Below are positions 1-8,925 of a stretch of DNA of 59,332 nucleotides, one piece after another; position 1 is the stretch's first letter, and every line of letters starts with the position of its first letter. Source of the stretch: Chloroflexota bacterium (lineage in GTDB: Bacteria; Chloroflexota; Ktedonobacteria; Ktedonobacterales; Ktedonobacteraceae); contig CADDZH010000019.1 in the NCBI GenBank assembly GCA_902812455.1, positions 1 through 59,332 of the forward strand, given 5' to 3'. Position numbers and translations under genes: made by a program. The notes under the pieces were generated by a model. The model saw only the letters and a program-made list of their open reading frames with translations. It ran no database searches and was not told the DNA's origin.

Positions 1-321
1 GGACATGAGAGCCTTTTTCAAGGTGTTCTCGCTCTGCACCAGACCATAGAGATCGTACAAAAACGAAGCATGGGAAATAGCCACCCAGACAGCCTTCAAA
101 ATATCGAGTACGGGCGTGTGCGGAAGCGAGCCAGCAGGAAGCGTATTGATCTCCTCCTGATAGAGCTGTTTGCGCCGGTCGTCCATGCGCTTCTCAATGA
201 TGCGCAAGATTTTGGCTTCAAGGTCGTTTCCATCAGTCAGCAAGACATACTCCAGGCGGAGCATGAGAAAACTGTGAAATGGGAACGAGAGGAGTGGGGT
301 CATCCGTTCGGTGTCAGGCAT
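1..321 (-). CDS. Unknown protein, N-terminal part, cut by the left window edge
   Basis: An uninterrupted minus-strand reading frame runs from an ATG at 321 to the edge of the window (107 codons, no stop). An AAAGGA ribosome-binding site lies 8 bases upstream of the ATG, which is why this strand is preferred over the overlapping plus-strand frame. The visible peptide begins MPDTERMTPLL and is rich in Leu, Lys, Arg and Glu, with a probable helical segment EAKILRIIEKRMDDRRKQL near residues 35-53. I recognise no domain. It is divergent from the gene pair starting at 693. The C-terminus is missing, so no function is proposed. Confidence 0.55.
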   Translation of the reverse strand, partial: MPDTERMTPLLSFPFHSFLMLRLEYVLLTDGNDLEAKILRIIEKRMDDRRKQLYQEEINTLPAGSLPHTPVLDILKAVWVAISHASFLYDLYGLVQSENTLKKALMS

Positions 322-692
322 ATCAGAGGTCCTTTCTACGTCTATGGGAGAAGGCCAGCCGAGATGCTGGTCCAGAACACGAAAAAACGCTCCAAACAAA
401 AAGGAGCGTCCGAAACGATGCAGTGGTGATGCAAATGAAATATTCATCAAGCGACCGATACACCTCGTGGAGCGGAAGATGTATCTATCAGACGGTTGCA
501 ATTCGGCGTCTATGTCTAGAAGCCCTACATTGATGCATGAGGAGCCGTCACACCATTACCGCTTCTGCCTGCCTTGCTGAGAATAGAGTTTTAGCTGGTA
601 CAGTTCAGGCCAATGGAGTGCGCCGGAAAGCGCTCCATCGCGTGTTACACTCTCTGCTATCCTTGTCAAAGCAGGTGAAAGGATACGTAGTC
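322..692. other. Intergenic region between divergent genes
   Basis: This 371-base stretch separates two divergent genes. It holds the terminator-like hairpin at 382-409 and a bulged hairpin near 613-636 just ahead of the plus-strand gene. Short plus-strand frames here (for example from 279 and 311) have no ribosome-binding site or recognisable sequence, and I do not call them genes. Confidence 0.5.
382..409 (-). terminator. Terminator-like hairpin on the minus strand
   Basis: ACGCTCC (387-393) pairs with GGAGCGT (403-409). Read on the minus strand the stem is followed directly by six T. It lies about 60 bases upstream of the minus-strand gene that starts at 321. It could therefore attenuate that gene or end a short upstream transcript. 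No minus-strand gene lies upstream of it. Confidence 0.4.
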
Positions 693-1169
693 ATGGACGA
701 CGATACAACTGCAACCATCACGGTTGAAACCCGGCTCGCCGGAAAGCGCTTGCCACTTCATACCCCCTGGCATGTTGCCCTACCTGCGTCATTCTCCCGC
801 CATACATCGGGCGCCAATGGCCCATGGCTGCTGCGCGACCTGCTTGCATATGTCATTCGCGAAGAAGTGCGCGCTTTCCAGTTGCGCCAGGAGGAGCGCA
901 GGTTGATCCATGTTTTGAGTCCACACGAGATCGGGGAGGCAGCGCGCAGGGGAAAGGTAACGATGGGCGGCCAGCAAGAACTGCGGCAGGGGCTTGACGA
1001 GGAAGTGGACGAAGATGCGGCGGTGGCAACGGCCCTGCTTGCCTTTGAGGATGGCCTGTACTTCGTCTTTCTCGACGGGCAACAGCAACGCGACCTCAAT
1101 GCTCCTGTGCGACTGCACCCTGCAAGCACCCTTACGTTTATTCGACTTGTGGCCCTTGTGGGTGGTTAG
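693..1169 (+). CDS. Small unknown protein paired with the DUF4132 gene
   Basis: A 158-aa protein beginning MDDDTTATITVE. The start at 693 is chosen because GAAAGGA lies 9 bases upstream; the frame is open further upstream to 537 but that part has no ribosome-binding site. The protein looks soluble and rather acidic in its second half (GLDEEVDEDAAVATALLAF, about residues 105-123), with no signal peptide or membrane segment. It ends 11 bases before the ATG of the giant DUF4132-type protein, so the two are almost certainly co-transcribed and may act together. I do not recognise a family. A role as accessory subunit is inference from position only. Confidence 0.75.
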   Translation: MDDDTTATITVETRLAGKRLPLHTPWHVALPASFSRHTSGANGPWLLRDLLAYVIREEVRAFQLRQEERRLIHVLSPHEIGEAARRGKVTMGGQQELRQGLDEEVDEDAAVATALLAFEDGLYFVFLDGQQQRDLNAPVRLHPASTLTFIRLVALVGG

Positions 1170-1180
1170 GAGGTGCTCTC

Positions 1181-4100
1181 ATGTTGCGACGTGAAGATGC
1201 CAGCACGTTCCTTCGGGATGAGCAGACTGCCAACTGGACAGATCTCTGCCTTGCCGCCATCTCTGCTGAGCTGCCTGGGGCGTTGCGTCCTGCCGCCTAT
1301 GCCCTGCTCAATCGTGACGAGTACGGCAGGGCCATGACCCCCCTTCGCTCCGATCCCCAAGAAGTGCGGCGACATCGGGAGGCCATTGCGCGCGGCTACA
1401 AAGCCCTGGCCGCACTCGATCCAGTCCAGCGTACAGAGGTGTTCACAGCCCTGATCCCGCGCGTAGCCACAGCAGTCGAAGCGGCGTGGCAGCTTCTTGG
1501 CCGTCTTCCCTACCAGACCGGCTGGCGGCGCAAGGCCTTTCGCGCGCCTGGTAACGAGTCGGCTACTTACACTGCGCGCGTGACCTGGCTGCGTAGCATC
1601 ATTGGCGTCCTTACTCTCTATCGCGATAAGGATTTGCCCTGGTTCGCCACCTGGGCGCCCTACCTTGGCGCTTATAGCTCCGGCGGGCACGCATTGGGTA
1701 TCCTGTTCGCTGCAGCCATCAACCAGGGAGGTGCGGAAGGAGAGGCAGTGTACGATGTGCTGCTCGCCTCGGCACGCGGTGAACACCCCATCGGGGGAAT
1801 GGGGCGGCATGTCACGACGGGCCTGCTCACAGCTTCGCGATCAGAGGGCTGGGTGTGCATCGAGCGGCTACTCCTGGCTGCGCAGCGGGAGGAGGGCTTG
1901 CGCCAGGTTATCCTGGAGACGGCAGATCAGGCGCACCCACAGGCATTCCGCCGGCTGCTCCAGCTCATTCTCGATCACGATCTGGTGCGTTTCCCCGCAA
2001 CGGTGCGCGCCGCCGATGTGTGGTTTGGCTTCGAGTGGCGGATCGAGGACGTTCGTTCCGTCCGCAACGCCATCGATGCTGTCCTCCATCTGCTTGACGA
2101 CCCCACCAGCCGGCGTCATGCCATAACATGTGGCAATCCCCAGGAGACCTATTTCGCTTTGTGGGCAACGGCCTTCGAGGATGCTACTGCCGCCATCTCC
2201 ACAGCTCTGCCGGTCCTTGCCGATGCGCTGCCTGAACGCCGTCTTGCGGCTGCACATCTGCTCGGTCAGGTGAATCTGCTAGAAGCGGAGGCTGCCCTCC
2301 TGCCGCTGCTCGATGATCCAGACTTACGAGTAGCTCTGTGCGCCTTGCGAGGCGTCGGCTCCTCAGCCTCCAGTCACGCCCATAATGACTTGTTTGAAAG
2401 GTTGGAGCGACTGCTGGGCCGTATCCGTGCTGGCGGCAAGGAGAAAACGCTGAAGAGCGGTGTGTGGCCCTGGCTGGAGTTTAGCACTGACCGCCAGCGC
2501 ATCCTCCATGTCATGATTGGGAGTCTTGGTACGCGCGATCCTACCCGCCTCATTCCCTATGTACCGCTTATGAGCCCGTGGGATCGCGTGCGGGTCGCAG
2601 AAAAGCTCGCCGAACTGCCTGCCCCAAGTGAGGATGTTCGGGCCACGCTGTATGAGCTGGTTGCTGACCGCAGCAGGATCGTGCGCTCGCGGGCTCTCAC
2701 ACTGATGGCCAGCCACCCGTTAGATGAAGATGGTGCCTCGACGCTGGAGCGCCTGCTGGCGCGCAAGAACAGCGACCTGCGCCGGGGCATCCTTGCCCTC
2801 CTGCTCAAAAGGAGCGATGAGGCTGTACTCGCCAGTGCCCGGCGCCTGCTTGCGGCATCGCATCCATTGCAGCGCCTGGCCGGCCTGGATGTGCTCCACG
2901 CACTCATTAGGGCCGGGCGAGCGGTCGAGCACTCTCGCCAGGCGGCGCGCTTGTACCGGGAGAGCCACCCGGCGCTCACCGCCGCAGAAAGAACCCTTGT
3001 TGATGCCATCCTTGCCGCACGCCAGGGTGGCGAAGCGCCAACACGCGACAACGTCCTCGGCCTCATCTCCCGGCAAGCACTCTCTCCACGCGTTCCCCCA
3101 CGCCATCTCCCGGTCAACCTGGACACGCCAGCCGCCCGGCGCTGCCTGTATACGCTTGACGCGCTGGTCGAGGAGTATCGCGCAACACCGGTGAGAATCA
3201 AGACATGGCGGGGCCAGCAGGAAACGCTGCTCGGTAACCTCAATTGGCATTTCCCCCATCCCGATCCCATACTTCCAGCCGAAGAGGATGTCGAGGCCAA
3301 TTTGCCTCTGGCCGAGGTGTGGCGGCGTTGGGAGCGTGAGCGACCTGCCGAACTACGCGATGCAGATGGCCTGGAACTGGTGCGTGCCAGGCTTTTGTTG
3401 AGTAAAACACGCGCTGTCTCTGTGCCTGTGGTGTCAGGGAGTAACAATGCATCGTCTATCATCGCTACAAGCCCCCTGTTCTCTCTCCCTCAATCCGTGT
3501 CCTCCCCGTCCATTGCTCCCGATCATGCGAGCCTGTCGCTCGAAAGTGCTGGCGCAAGAGGGGACATCACTTCTGCTCCGGCTGTATGCGAGCCGGTGCG
3601 GCTCTCTTATCTCCATGTTGTGAGTGGTGTGCTCGGCTGGCTCCTGCGGCTGCAAGGCATGTCTGCTGCAGCGCTAGACCTCCTGCTTGATACGGCAGAA
3701 ACGGCGCTGGCAAGCATGCCGCTGGCTGAACTGGCGAGCGCACACTCAGGCGAACAGCATGATGCCGTGATGCACTCCAATGTGCTCTGGGCGCTTGCCG
3801 CGGATGGTAGCCTGGTCCTGCTGCATCAATACCGGAGTTGGTATCACCCATGCTGGGACCACGTACACCATCGACGATACTGGCAGTTGCTGCACTGGCT
3901 TGACCAGCCGGTGCCCGGACTCGGGCGCCTGCGCCCCCCACTGCTTGCAGTCCTGGAAGCCTACCGGCTCGGTGAGGCGACCGAGGCCGATATCCTTGAC
4001 CAGCTCGGCGGCCCGACCGGGTGCAGCCGTGGCCGGCGGGAAATGGGTGACCTGCACACGCTCTCGGGGCGTCGGCTTCACCCACTGATGGAAGAGTATC

Positions 4101-6307
4101 CTGTTCTCCAGCGGCTCGTCACAACTTTACGCGAGCGCATCCTGGAGGTCGAGCTGGCTCGGGGCGAGATGCCGACAGCCGCCACAGGGCTGGCATGCTC
4201 CCTGCGCTACAGCGATGGGGTAACGCTCTTCATCCGCCTCGTCGCCATGCTTGCCCCGGCTGACCTCGCACGCGGCTATACGCGCGACAACGAGAGCAAG
4301 GAGGCTACCTTCAGCCACCTGCTGCGTGTCAGCCATCCCGGCACAGGAGATACGCCCGAGGAATTTGCACGCCAGGTCACACTGGCGGGCCTTGACACGA
4401 AGCGGCTGGTAGCTGCGGCACTTTATGCGCCGCAATGGGCACGTTATGTTGAGCACGCTCTTGCCTGGCCGTGTTTCGAGGATGCTGTCTGGTGGATCCA
4501 TGCGCACACCAGAGATACGGGCTGGAGCAATGACAAGGAAACCGATGAAGCATGGCGCATCCAGGTCAGCGAACGTACAGCGCTCGGCAGCGAGGAATTG
4601 CTGGCCGGCGCCGTCGATGTAGCCTGGTTCTGGCGCTGCTACCAGGGGCTGGGCAAAGAGCGCTGGGAAGAGGTCTATGCCGCAGCAACATATGCTGCGA
4701 GAGGGACAGGGCACAGCCGAGCACGTCTTTTCGCCGATGCCATGACGGGTAAGGTGAGCGTTCAGGAGTTGCAGCAGCGCATAGTCACCAGGCGCCAGCA
4801 GGACGCTGTGCGCGCTCTGGGTCTTGTCCCACTGCCTGCTGACAAGAAGGCGCGCGAAGCCGAGATAGCAGAACGCTATGAAACGTTCCAGGAATTCAGG
4901 CGAACCGGGCGCCACTTTGGCCCGCAGCGGCGCGCCAGTGAAGAGACAGCCACGCGCATCGGACTCGAGAATCTGGCACGGACAGCAGGGTATCCCGATG
5001 CGATGCGCCTGCAATGGGCAATGGAGGCACGAACGGCGAGCGATTGGCGTAATGGTGCATTCAGCGTGGAGGAGGGTGACATCCGCGTATCCCTCACCCT
5101 CGACAGCAGCACCACCAGGCTAGAGCTCACCTATGCCAGGGGCGATGGCAAGGTGCTCAAGAAACTACCTGCCCGTCTCAAAAAGCAGCCAGCTATTGCC
5201 GCTCTCTTGCAGCGCAAACGGGAAGTTGAGCAGCAGATGGCGCGCCTGCGTCTTTCGCTTGAAGCGGCTATGTGCCGGGGTGACCATTTTACTGCGGCTG
5301 AACTTGTTGACCTGCTTGCGCATCCTTTCATCTCGCCCTTGCTTCAAAAGCTCATCTTTGTGCGCGAGGGAGATGAAAACGGCGAAACGGACAGCATCCT
5401 TGGCTACCCGCTCCGGTGTGAAGATGGCACACTCTGCTTTTACGACTACAGTGGAGCCTTGAGGGCGGTCGATCCCGCTGCCTTTGATCTGCGCCTTGCC
5501 CATCCGTATGACCTGTTCACCAGTGGAACATGGCACGGCTGGCAACACGAGTGTTTCACAGCCTCACGCATCCAGCCGTTCAAGCAAGTGTTCCGTGAAC
5601 TGTATGTCTGCACCAGGAGCGAGATGCGCGAGGAAGATAACGCTTGCTCGCAACGCTATAGCGGCCAGCAGGTACAGCGGCGCCAGGCGCTTGCGCTGCT
5701 TGGGCAGCGTGGTTGGGTTGCCCATTCTGAAGAAGGCGCGCGACGTACCTTCTTTGCCGAGGGCCTTTCGGCCACGCTCTCCTTCGCACAGGGAGCCTTC
5801 ACCCCTGTCGAGGTCGGAGAGCTGACGCTAGAAGATATCTTCTTCACGCGACCTGGAGAATGGAAACCCATCAGGCTGGCAAGCGTGCCACCTCGCTTAT
5901 TCAGCGAAGTGATGCGTGACATTGACCTTGTCGTCAGTGTCGCGCATAGTGGTGGTGTCGATCCCGAGGCGACGGCATCGACAATCGAGATGCGGGCTGC
6001 TCTCGTGGGCGAGACGTGCAGCCTGCTTGGCATCAGCAACGTGTTGATCAGGGGCGCCCATGCCGTCATCGAAGGAACACTCGGCAGTTACTCGGTTCAC
6101 CTCGGCAGTGCAGTTGTCCACCGGCAGCCGGGTGGCGCTCTGTGCATCATACCGATTCACACTCAGCAACGCGGGCGTCTCTTCCTGCCGTTTGCCGACG
6201 ACGATCCCAAGACGGCAGAGGTCATGAGCAAGGTTCTCACGTTGGCGCGAGACAAGGACATCAAGGATCCGAGCATCCTCGAGCAGCTCCTCTGGCAGCC
6301 CGGCTGA
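1181..6307 (+). CDS. DUF4132-family HEAT-repeat giant protein
   Basis: A 1708-aa protein with a GGAGG site 8 bases before the ATG. HEAT-like helical repeats are visible around residues 345-395 and 495-560. A Ser-rich, low-complexity linker lies near 740-790. The C-terminal third carries the features I associate with DUF4132 (the E. coli MolR/YehI group, often with the neighbouring DUF5724 region): ENLARTAGYPDAMRLQWAMEA-type sequence near 1260, an AHP-x-DLF segment followed by IQPFKQVFRELY near 1445-1475, and FSEVMRDIDLVVSVA near 1577. No catalytic motif is evident. The biochemical function of the family is not established to my knowledge. It is translated right after the 158-aa partner at 693. 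No signal peptide or membrane segment is seen, so it is probably cytoplasmic. Confidence 0.85.
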   Translation: MLRREDASTFLRDEQTANWTDLCLAAISAELPGALRPAAYALLNRDEYGRAMTPLRSDPQEVRRHREAIARGYKALAALDPVQRTEVFTALIPRVATAVEAAWQLLGRLPYQTGWRRKAFRAPGNESATYTARVTWLRSIIGVLTLYRDKDLPWFATWAPYLGAYSSGGHALGILFAAAINQGGAEGEAVYDVLLASARGEHPIGGMGRHVTTGLLTASRSEGWVCIERLLLAAQREEGLRQVILETADQAHPQAFRRLLQLILDHDLVRFPATVRAADVWFGFEWRIEDVRSVRNAIDAVLHLLDDPTSRRHAITCGNPQETYFALWATAFEDATAAISTALPVLADALPERRLAAAHLLGQVNLLEAEAALLPLLDDPDLRVALCALRGVGSSASSHAHNDLFERLERLLGRIRAGGKEKTLKSGVWPWLEFSTDRQRILHVMIGSLGTRDPTRLIPYVPLMSPWDRVRVAEKLAELPAPSEDVRATLYELVADRSRIVRSRALTLMASHPLDEDGASTLERLLARKNSDLRRGILALLLKRSDEAVLASARRLLAASHPLQRLAGLDVLHALIRAGRAVEHSRQAARLYRESHPALTAAERTLVDAILAARQGGEAPTRDNVLGLISRQALSPRVPPRHLPVNLDTPAARRCLYTLDALVEEYRATPVRIKTWRGQQETLLGNLNWHFPHPDPILPAEEDVEANLPLAEVWRRWERERPAELRDADGLELVRARLLLSKTRAVSVPVVSGSNNASSIIATSPLFSLPQSVSSPSIAPDHASLSLESAGARGDITSAPAVCEPVRLSYLHVVSGVLGWLLRLQGMSAAALDLLLDTAETALASMPLAELASAHSGEQHDAVMHSNVLWALAADGSLVLLHQYRSWYHPCWDHVHHRRYWQLLHWLDQPVPGLGRLRPPLLAVLEAYRLGEATEADILDQLGGPTGCSRGRREMGDLHTLSGRRLHPLMEEYPVLQRLVTTLRERILEVELARGEMPTAATGLACSLRYSDGVTLFIRLVAMLAPADLARGYTRDNESKEATFSHLLRVSHPGTGDTPEEFARQVTLAGLDTKRLVAAALYAPQWARYVEHALAWPCFEDAVWWIHAHTRDTGWSNDKETDEAWRIQVSERTALGSEELLAGAVDVAWFWRCYQGLGKERWEEVYAAATYAARGTGHSRARLFADAMTGKVSVQELQQRIVTRRQQDAVRALGLVPLPADKKAREAEIAERYETFQEFRRTGRHFGPQRRASEETATRIGLENLARTAGYPDAMRLQWAMEARTASDWRNGAFSVEEGDIRVSLTLDSSTTRLELTYARGDGKVLKKLPARLKKQPAIAALLQRKREVEQQMARLRLSLEAAMCRGDHFTAAELVDLLAHPFISPLLQKLIFVREGDENGETDSILGYPLRCEDGTLCFYDYSGALRAVDPAAFDLRLAHPYDLFTSGTWHGWQHECFTASRIQPFKQVFRELYVCTRSEMREEDNACSQRYSGQQVQRRQALALLGQRGWVAHSEEGARRTFFAEGLSATLSFAQGAFTPVEVGELTLEDIFFTRPGEWKPIRLASVPPRLFSEVMRDIDLVVSVAHSGGVDPEATASTIEMRAALVGETCSLLGISNVLIRGAHAVIEGTLGSYSVHLGSAVVHRQPGGALCIIPIHTQQRGRLFLPFADDDPKTAEVMSKVLTLARDKDIKDPSILEQLLWQPG

Positions 6308-6517
6308 TCTGGTTCTGGTTCGGCATACCAGCCGGACCAAAGTCTACAGCATCCTTACAAAGGTTGAGCCAGAGTCAATGCAGAAACACCAGAGCACCTA
6401 TTTGTTCAGGCAAGCGTTTGGGTCTGGACAGCGTGCCAGTAGCAGCAAACCTCTTCACAGTCGCATTTTATCCAGAAACGGATCTGTTCTCTGACAATAT
6501 GCTTAGGGAGGATCACC

Positions 6518-6807
6518 TTGAGCGATCAGCGCTTGATCACGACCATCGAAGGTGAACACACCTCCGGCTCGGCTCCCAGTTACAGTTTAATGTACCCTCC
6601 TTGCATGGTTCTGTACAGACCGCCGGGCCTAGCACCTTCATCGTAGACGAGAACACATACATACCGAGAACGCGGCTCGATGTGCTATGTCCACTTGCAC
6701 AAGGCATATATGAATTGCCTATCGGGGTAGTCAGGAAAAATAGTGATTCGTATGGGGGCTCCATGCGGATGGAGCGGACGCCACCAATTCCTCCAGAAAG
6801 GGCGTAG
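6518..6807 (+). pseudogene. Possible frameshifted small gene
   Basis: A TTG start at 6518 has a strong GGGAGG site 6 bases upstream and opens MSDQRLITTIEGEHTS. That frame stops at about 6643. A different frame, open from 6556 to the stop at 6807, carries a protein-like sequence (QLQFNVPSLHGSVQTAG then TFIVDENTYIPRTRLDV). Joining the two by a -1 shift between 6556 and 6640 gives about 95 residues. Either this is a decayed gene or it contains a sequencing error. I recognise no family. An overlapping minus-strand frame (6537-6764) looks less protein-like. Confidence 0.3.
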
Positions 6808-6871
6808 TGACGATACCCATTGGCATAAGCGTGCGCTCACCAAAACGCATTCTGACCCCCTCGTAACTGTT

Positions 6872-6909
6872 TGACAGTTTATGGTCGTGACAGTTTATTG
6901 ACAGTTTAT
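6872..6909. repeat. Three 11-bp direct repeats TGACAGTTTAT
   Basis: TGACAGTTTAT occurs at 6872, 6888 and 6899. The first copy overlaps a palindrome AACTGT-TTG-ACAGTT (6865-6879). The cluster lies about 100 bases beyond the 3' end of tRNA-Leu. Spacing is irregular (16 and 11 bases). It could be an operator cluster or a relic of an integrated element. Confidence 0.6.
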
Positions 6910-7007
6910 GACGTGGACAAACATGGATATATCTGGATGGCTCTGGACAAATGAGACGAGGAAAGAGGCCGATTCAGACCGAGGTAGACGGGGGGAAATG
7001 GGTGGAG

Positions 7008-7091
7008 TGCCGAAGGGGGGACTCGAACCCCCATGCGCCTACGCGCACAACGCCCTGAACGTTGCGTGTCTACCAATTTCACCACTTCGGC
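7008..7091 (-). tRNA. tRNA-Leu (anticodon CAG)
   Basis: An 84-base cloverleaf on the minus strand. The acceptor stem GCCGAAG (7091-7085) pairs with CTTCGGC (7015-7009), with discriminator A at 7008. The anticodon stem CAACG/CGTTG encloses the loop TTCAGGG, giving anticodon CAG. The long variable arm (GCGC-GTAG-GCGC) is typical of a type II leucine tRNA. The T-loop GGTTCGAGTCC is intact. The 3' CCA is not encoded, consistent with the CCA-adding enzyme gene at 51828-53216. Confidence 0.97.
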
Positions 7092-7467
7092 CCGCTGCAA
7101 GTCTGTCCGTCTTTCAGGACAGCTACACTATACACTAACCCTCGCGCTTTGTCAATAGCGGATCGACCACCCCGGCGGGGAAACTGTAGGGCCCGATTTA
7201 TCGTGGCCAGCGCCGATTGATCGGCTCTCTCGATAATCACCCCAAAGGATGGAGGGCCCCGGCAATACTCTAGCCTTGAGGTATTTGAGAAAACACTTCG
7301 GTGGGCAACCAGACGTGTTATGATGTGCTATAATGAACTAGAATGTTCAGCATTCTCCACCTTGATTATGTGCTTGCTTTCCTCTTTGCCTTTTAGATAG
7401 GTGTAGTTGAGGCGGAGCGACGCATCGACAGGGTTGGATGTTTTAGAGGAGTAGTCAGGTTAGAGAT
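7092..7467. other. Intergenic region upstream of the ppx-type cluster
   Basis: A 376-base gap. It contains repeat A copy 1 and an AT-rich stretch (7318-7345) with TATGAT and TATAAT hexamers that probably includes the promoter of the downstream cluster. A good -35 box is not evident, so no promoter is called. Confidence 0.5.
7185..7228 (+). repeat. Repeat family A, copy 1
   Basis: Imperfect copy of a palindromic intergenic repeat: TGTAGGG, then CCGATTTATCG, a spacer, and CGCCGATTGATCGG. Other copies are at 22267-22314, 29749-29792 and a half copy at 26839-26860. Here it sits in the gap upstream of the polyphosphate cluster. Confidence 0.75.
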
Positions 7468-8925
7468 ATGCAAAAGAGCCAGCCCCCTGTACGTGCGGCT
7501 ATCGATATCGGGAGCAATACCATCCATATCGTTGTTGCGCGCAGTACGCCGGGCGACCTGGATATCCTTGCAGACGAGGTTGAACTGGTGCGTATCGGCG
7601 AGAGTGTGAACTCGTCGGGGGAAATCTCGCCGGAGAAACGCGAACAGGCTCTTGCTACATTACGCCAATATAAAGAACTGGCCGGCAGATACAGGGCCGA
7701 GCAGGTACTGATGGTGGCGACGGAGGCCATCCGCGAGGCGCGCAATGGCAGCGAGTTCCTGGAGGATGTGCGGCGCGAGACCGGCCTCACAACGCATGTT
7801 ATCAGCGGCGATGTCGAGGCCATACTGACCTTCTATGGGGCAACGTATGAAGTTGCCAAACAGCCCGGAGCGCCAAAGCGGCTGGCAGTGATGGACCTCG
7901 GCGGGGGCAGTACAGAACTGGTCATGGCCAATGGGAACCAGATTGTATGGCGCACCTCTATCCAGATTGGCTCCGGCTGGCTGCACGATCGCTATCTCCC
8001 TTCGAATCCACCTGCTGCCGGTGAACTGGATGTCGCGCGTACTTTTCTGCAGACCTACTTACAGGGCCTGCCAATCAAGCAGGAACCACCGGCGCTGATT
8101 GTGACCGGGGGCAGCGCTAACTCGCTGCTGATGCTTGCTCATAAGGCATTTCATCTTGCTGCCGATACAACCCGCCTGAGCATGGACGACCTGGTACGCT
8201 GCGAGGGTCTGCTGAGCGCTTTACCGGCAGAGGAGATTGCTCAACGCTACGGGCAACCAGAAGGACGCGCCCGTATTTTGCCGGCCGGGGCGTTAATTAT
8301 TCGAGAAGTGATGGCGCGTTTCCACCTGGATGAGATTACTGTCAGCCCGCATGGCATTCGCGAAGGCGCGCTGCTGGCCTACGAGCGCTACGGCGAGGGC
8401 TGGCTAGAACGGGTCAACAAGGAAGCATCTCAGCAGAAGCAGCAGCCAGGCGGCCCGGCAGACCCATATAATGTGCCTTTTGCGAGGTCAGGCCGGCAGA
8501 TGCTGCGGGAGCGCGCAGAGAAGATGCTGGAATGGCACGATGAGGTATTGAAGCACGACGATCCTGAAGCAGTGCATAAAATGCGTGTCGCTTCCCGCCG
8601 CCTGCGCGCGATCCTTGATGCCTATGAGTCGTGCTGCAAACCAAAGCAATTTAAGAAGGTCTACCGCGAGGTCAAGAAGCTGGCCGATCTGCTGGGAGCA
8701 GCCCGCGATACCGATGTGATGCTCCAGCGATTGCACGAGCAGTGTGAGGAGACGCCAGTCGAGGAGCAGGCGGGAATGCAATGGCTGATGGCTCGCCTGG
8801 AGGACTACCGCCAGCAAAAGCAGCAAGACCTGGAAGCTTACTTTGACCAGCTCGACGAACAGGACTTGCAGCGGCGCATTGAGTCATGCATGCGGAAAGG
8901 AGCACGAGGCGGTGGCCAGAGCTAA
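7468..8925 (+). CDS. Ppx/GppA phosphatase domain fused to the first half of a CHAD domain
   Basis: A 485-aa product. Residues 1 to about 310 form a Ppx/GppA domain of the ASKHA fold: AAIDIGSNTIHIVV phosphate loop near residue 10, GDVEAILTFYGA, and DLGGGSTELV near 145. This family cleaves terminal phosphates of polyphosphate or the 5' gamma phosphate of pppGpp. From about 335 a CHAD domain begins, with AVHKMRVASRRLRA near 370. CHAD domains bind polyphosphate. The frame stops at 8925 in the middle of CHAD, while the second half continues in another frame (8843-9496). Skipping one base near 8893-8896 (CGG-A-AAG) restores a normal CHAD sequence. The Ppx C-terminal HD domain is absent here and is encoded separately at 9524. 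Confidence 0.85.
   Translation: MQKSQPPVRAAIDIGSNTIHIVVARSTPGDLDILADEVELVRIGESVNSSGEISPEKREQALATLRQYKELAGRYRAEQVLMVATEAIREARNGSEFLEDVRRETGLTTHVISGDVEAILTFYGATYEVAKQPGAPKRLAVMDLGGGSTELVMANGNQIVWRTSIQIGSGWLHDRYLPSNPPAAGELDVARTFLQTYLQGLPIKQEPPALIVTGGSANSLLMLAHKAFHLAADTTRLSMDDLVRCEGLLSALPAEEIAQRYGQPEGRARILPAGALIIREVMARFHLDEITVSPHGIREGALLAYERYGEGWLERVNKEASQQKQQPGGPADPYNVPFARSGRQMLRERAEKMLEWHDEVLKHDDPEAVHKMRVASRRLRAILDAYESCCKPKQFKKVYREVKKLADLLGAARDTDVMLQRLHEQCEETPVEEQAGMQWLMARLEDYRQQKQQDLEAYFDQLDEQDLQRRIESCMRKGARGGGQS

Larger units (their letters stand above)
6308..7007. other. Gene-poor region downstream of tRNA-Leu
   Basis: Seven hundred bases without an intact recognisable gene. Contents are the frameshifted small frame at 6518-6807, the triple repeat at 6872-6909, and a 39-codon minus-strand frame starting at 6850 (MRFGERTLMPMG) with a GAGGGGG site 5 bases upstream that stops near 6731. 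The short frames suggest decayed genes. Their position next to a tRNA 3' end would suit an old integration site, but no integrase or att duplication is visible. Confidence 0.45.

Noticed and set aside
70..429. 119-codon plus-strand frame at the left end
   Set aside because: It is exactly antisense to the minus-strand gene at 1-321, which has a good ribosome-binding site. The plus frame has none.
2557..3462. 301-codon minus-strand frame in the DUF4132 gene
   Set aside because: Arg/Ser-rich composition typical of an antisense shadow; it lies wholly inside a gene with recognised features.
3567..4085. Long minus-strand frame inside the DUF4132 gene
   Set aside because: It is one of many antisense frames created by high-GC codon use. 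It has no ribosome-binding site, and the plus-strand gene is clearly the real one.
6872..6909. Possible CRISPR array
   Set aside because: Only three 11-bp repeats with irregular spacing of 5 bases or none between copies, and no cas genes nearby.
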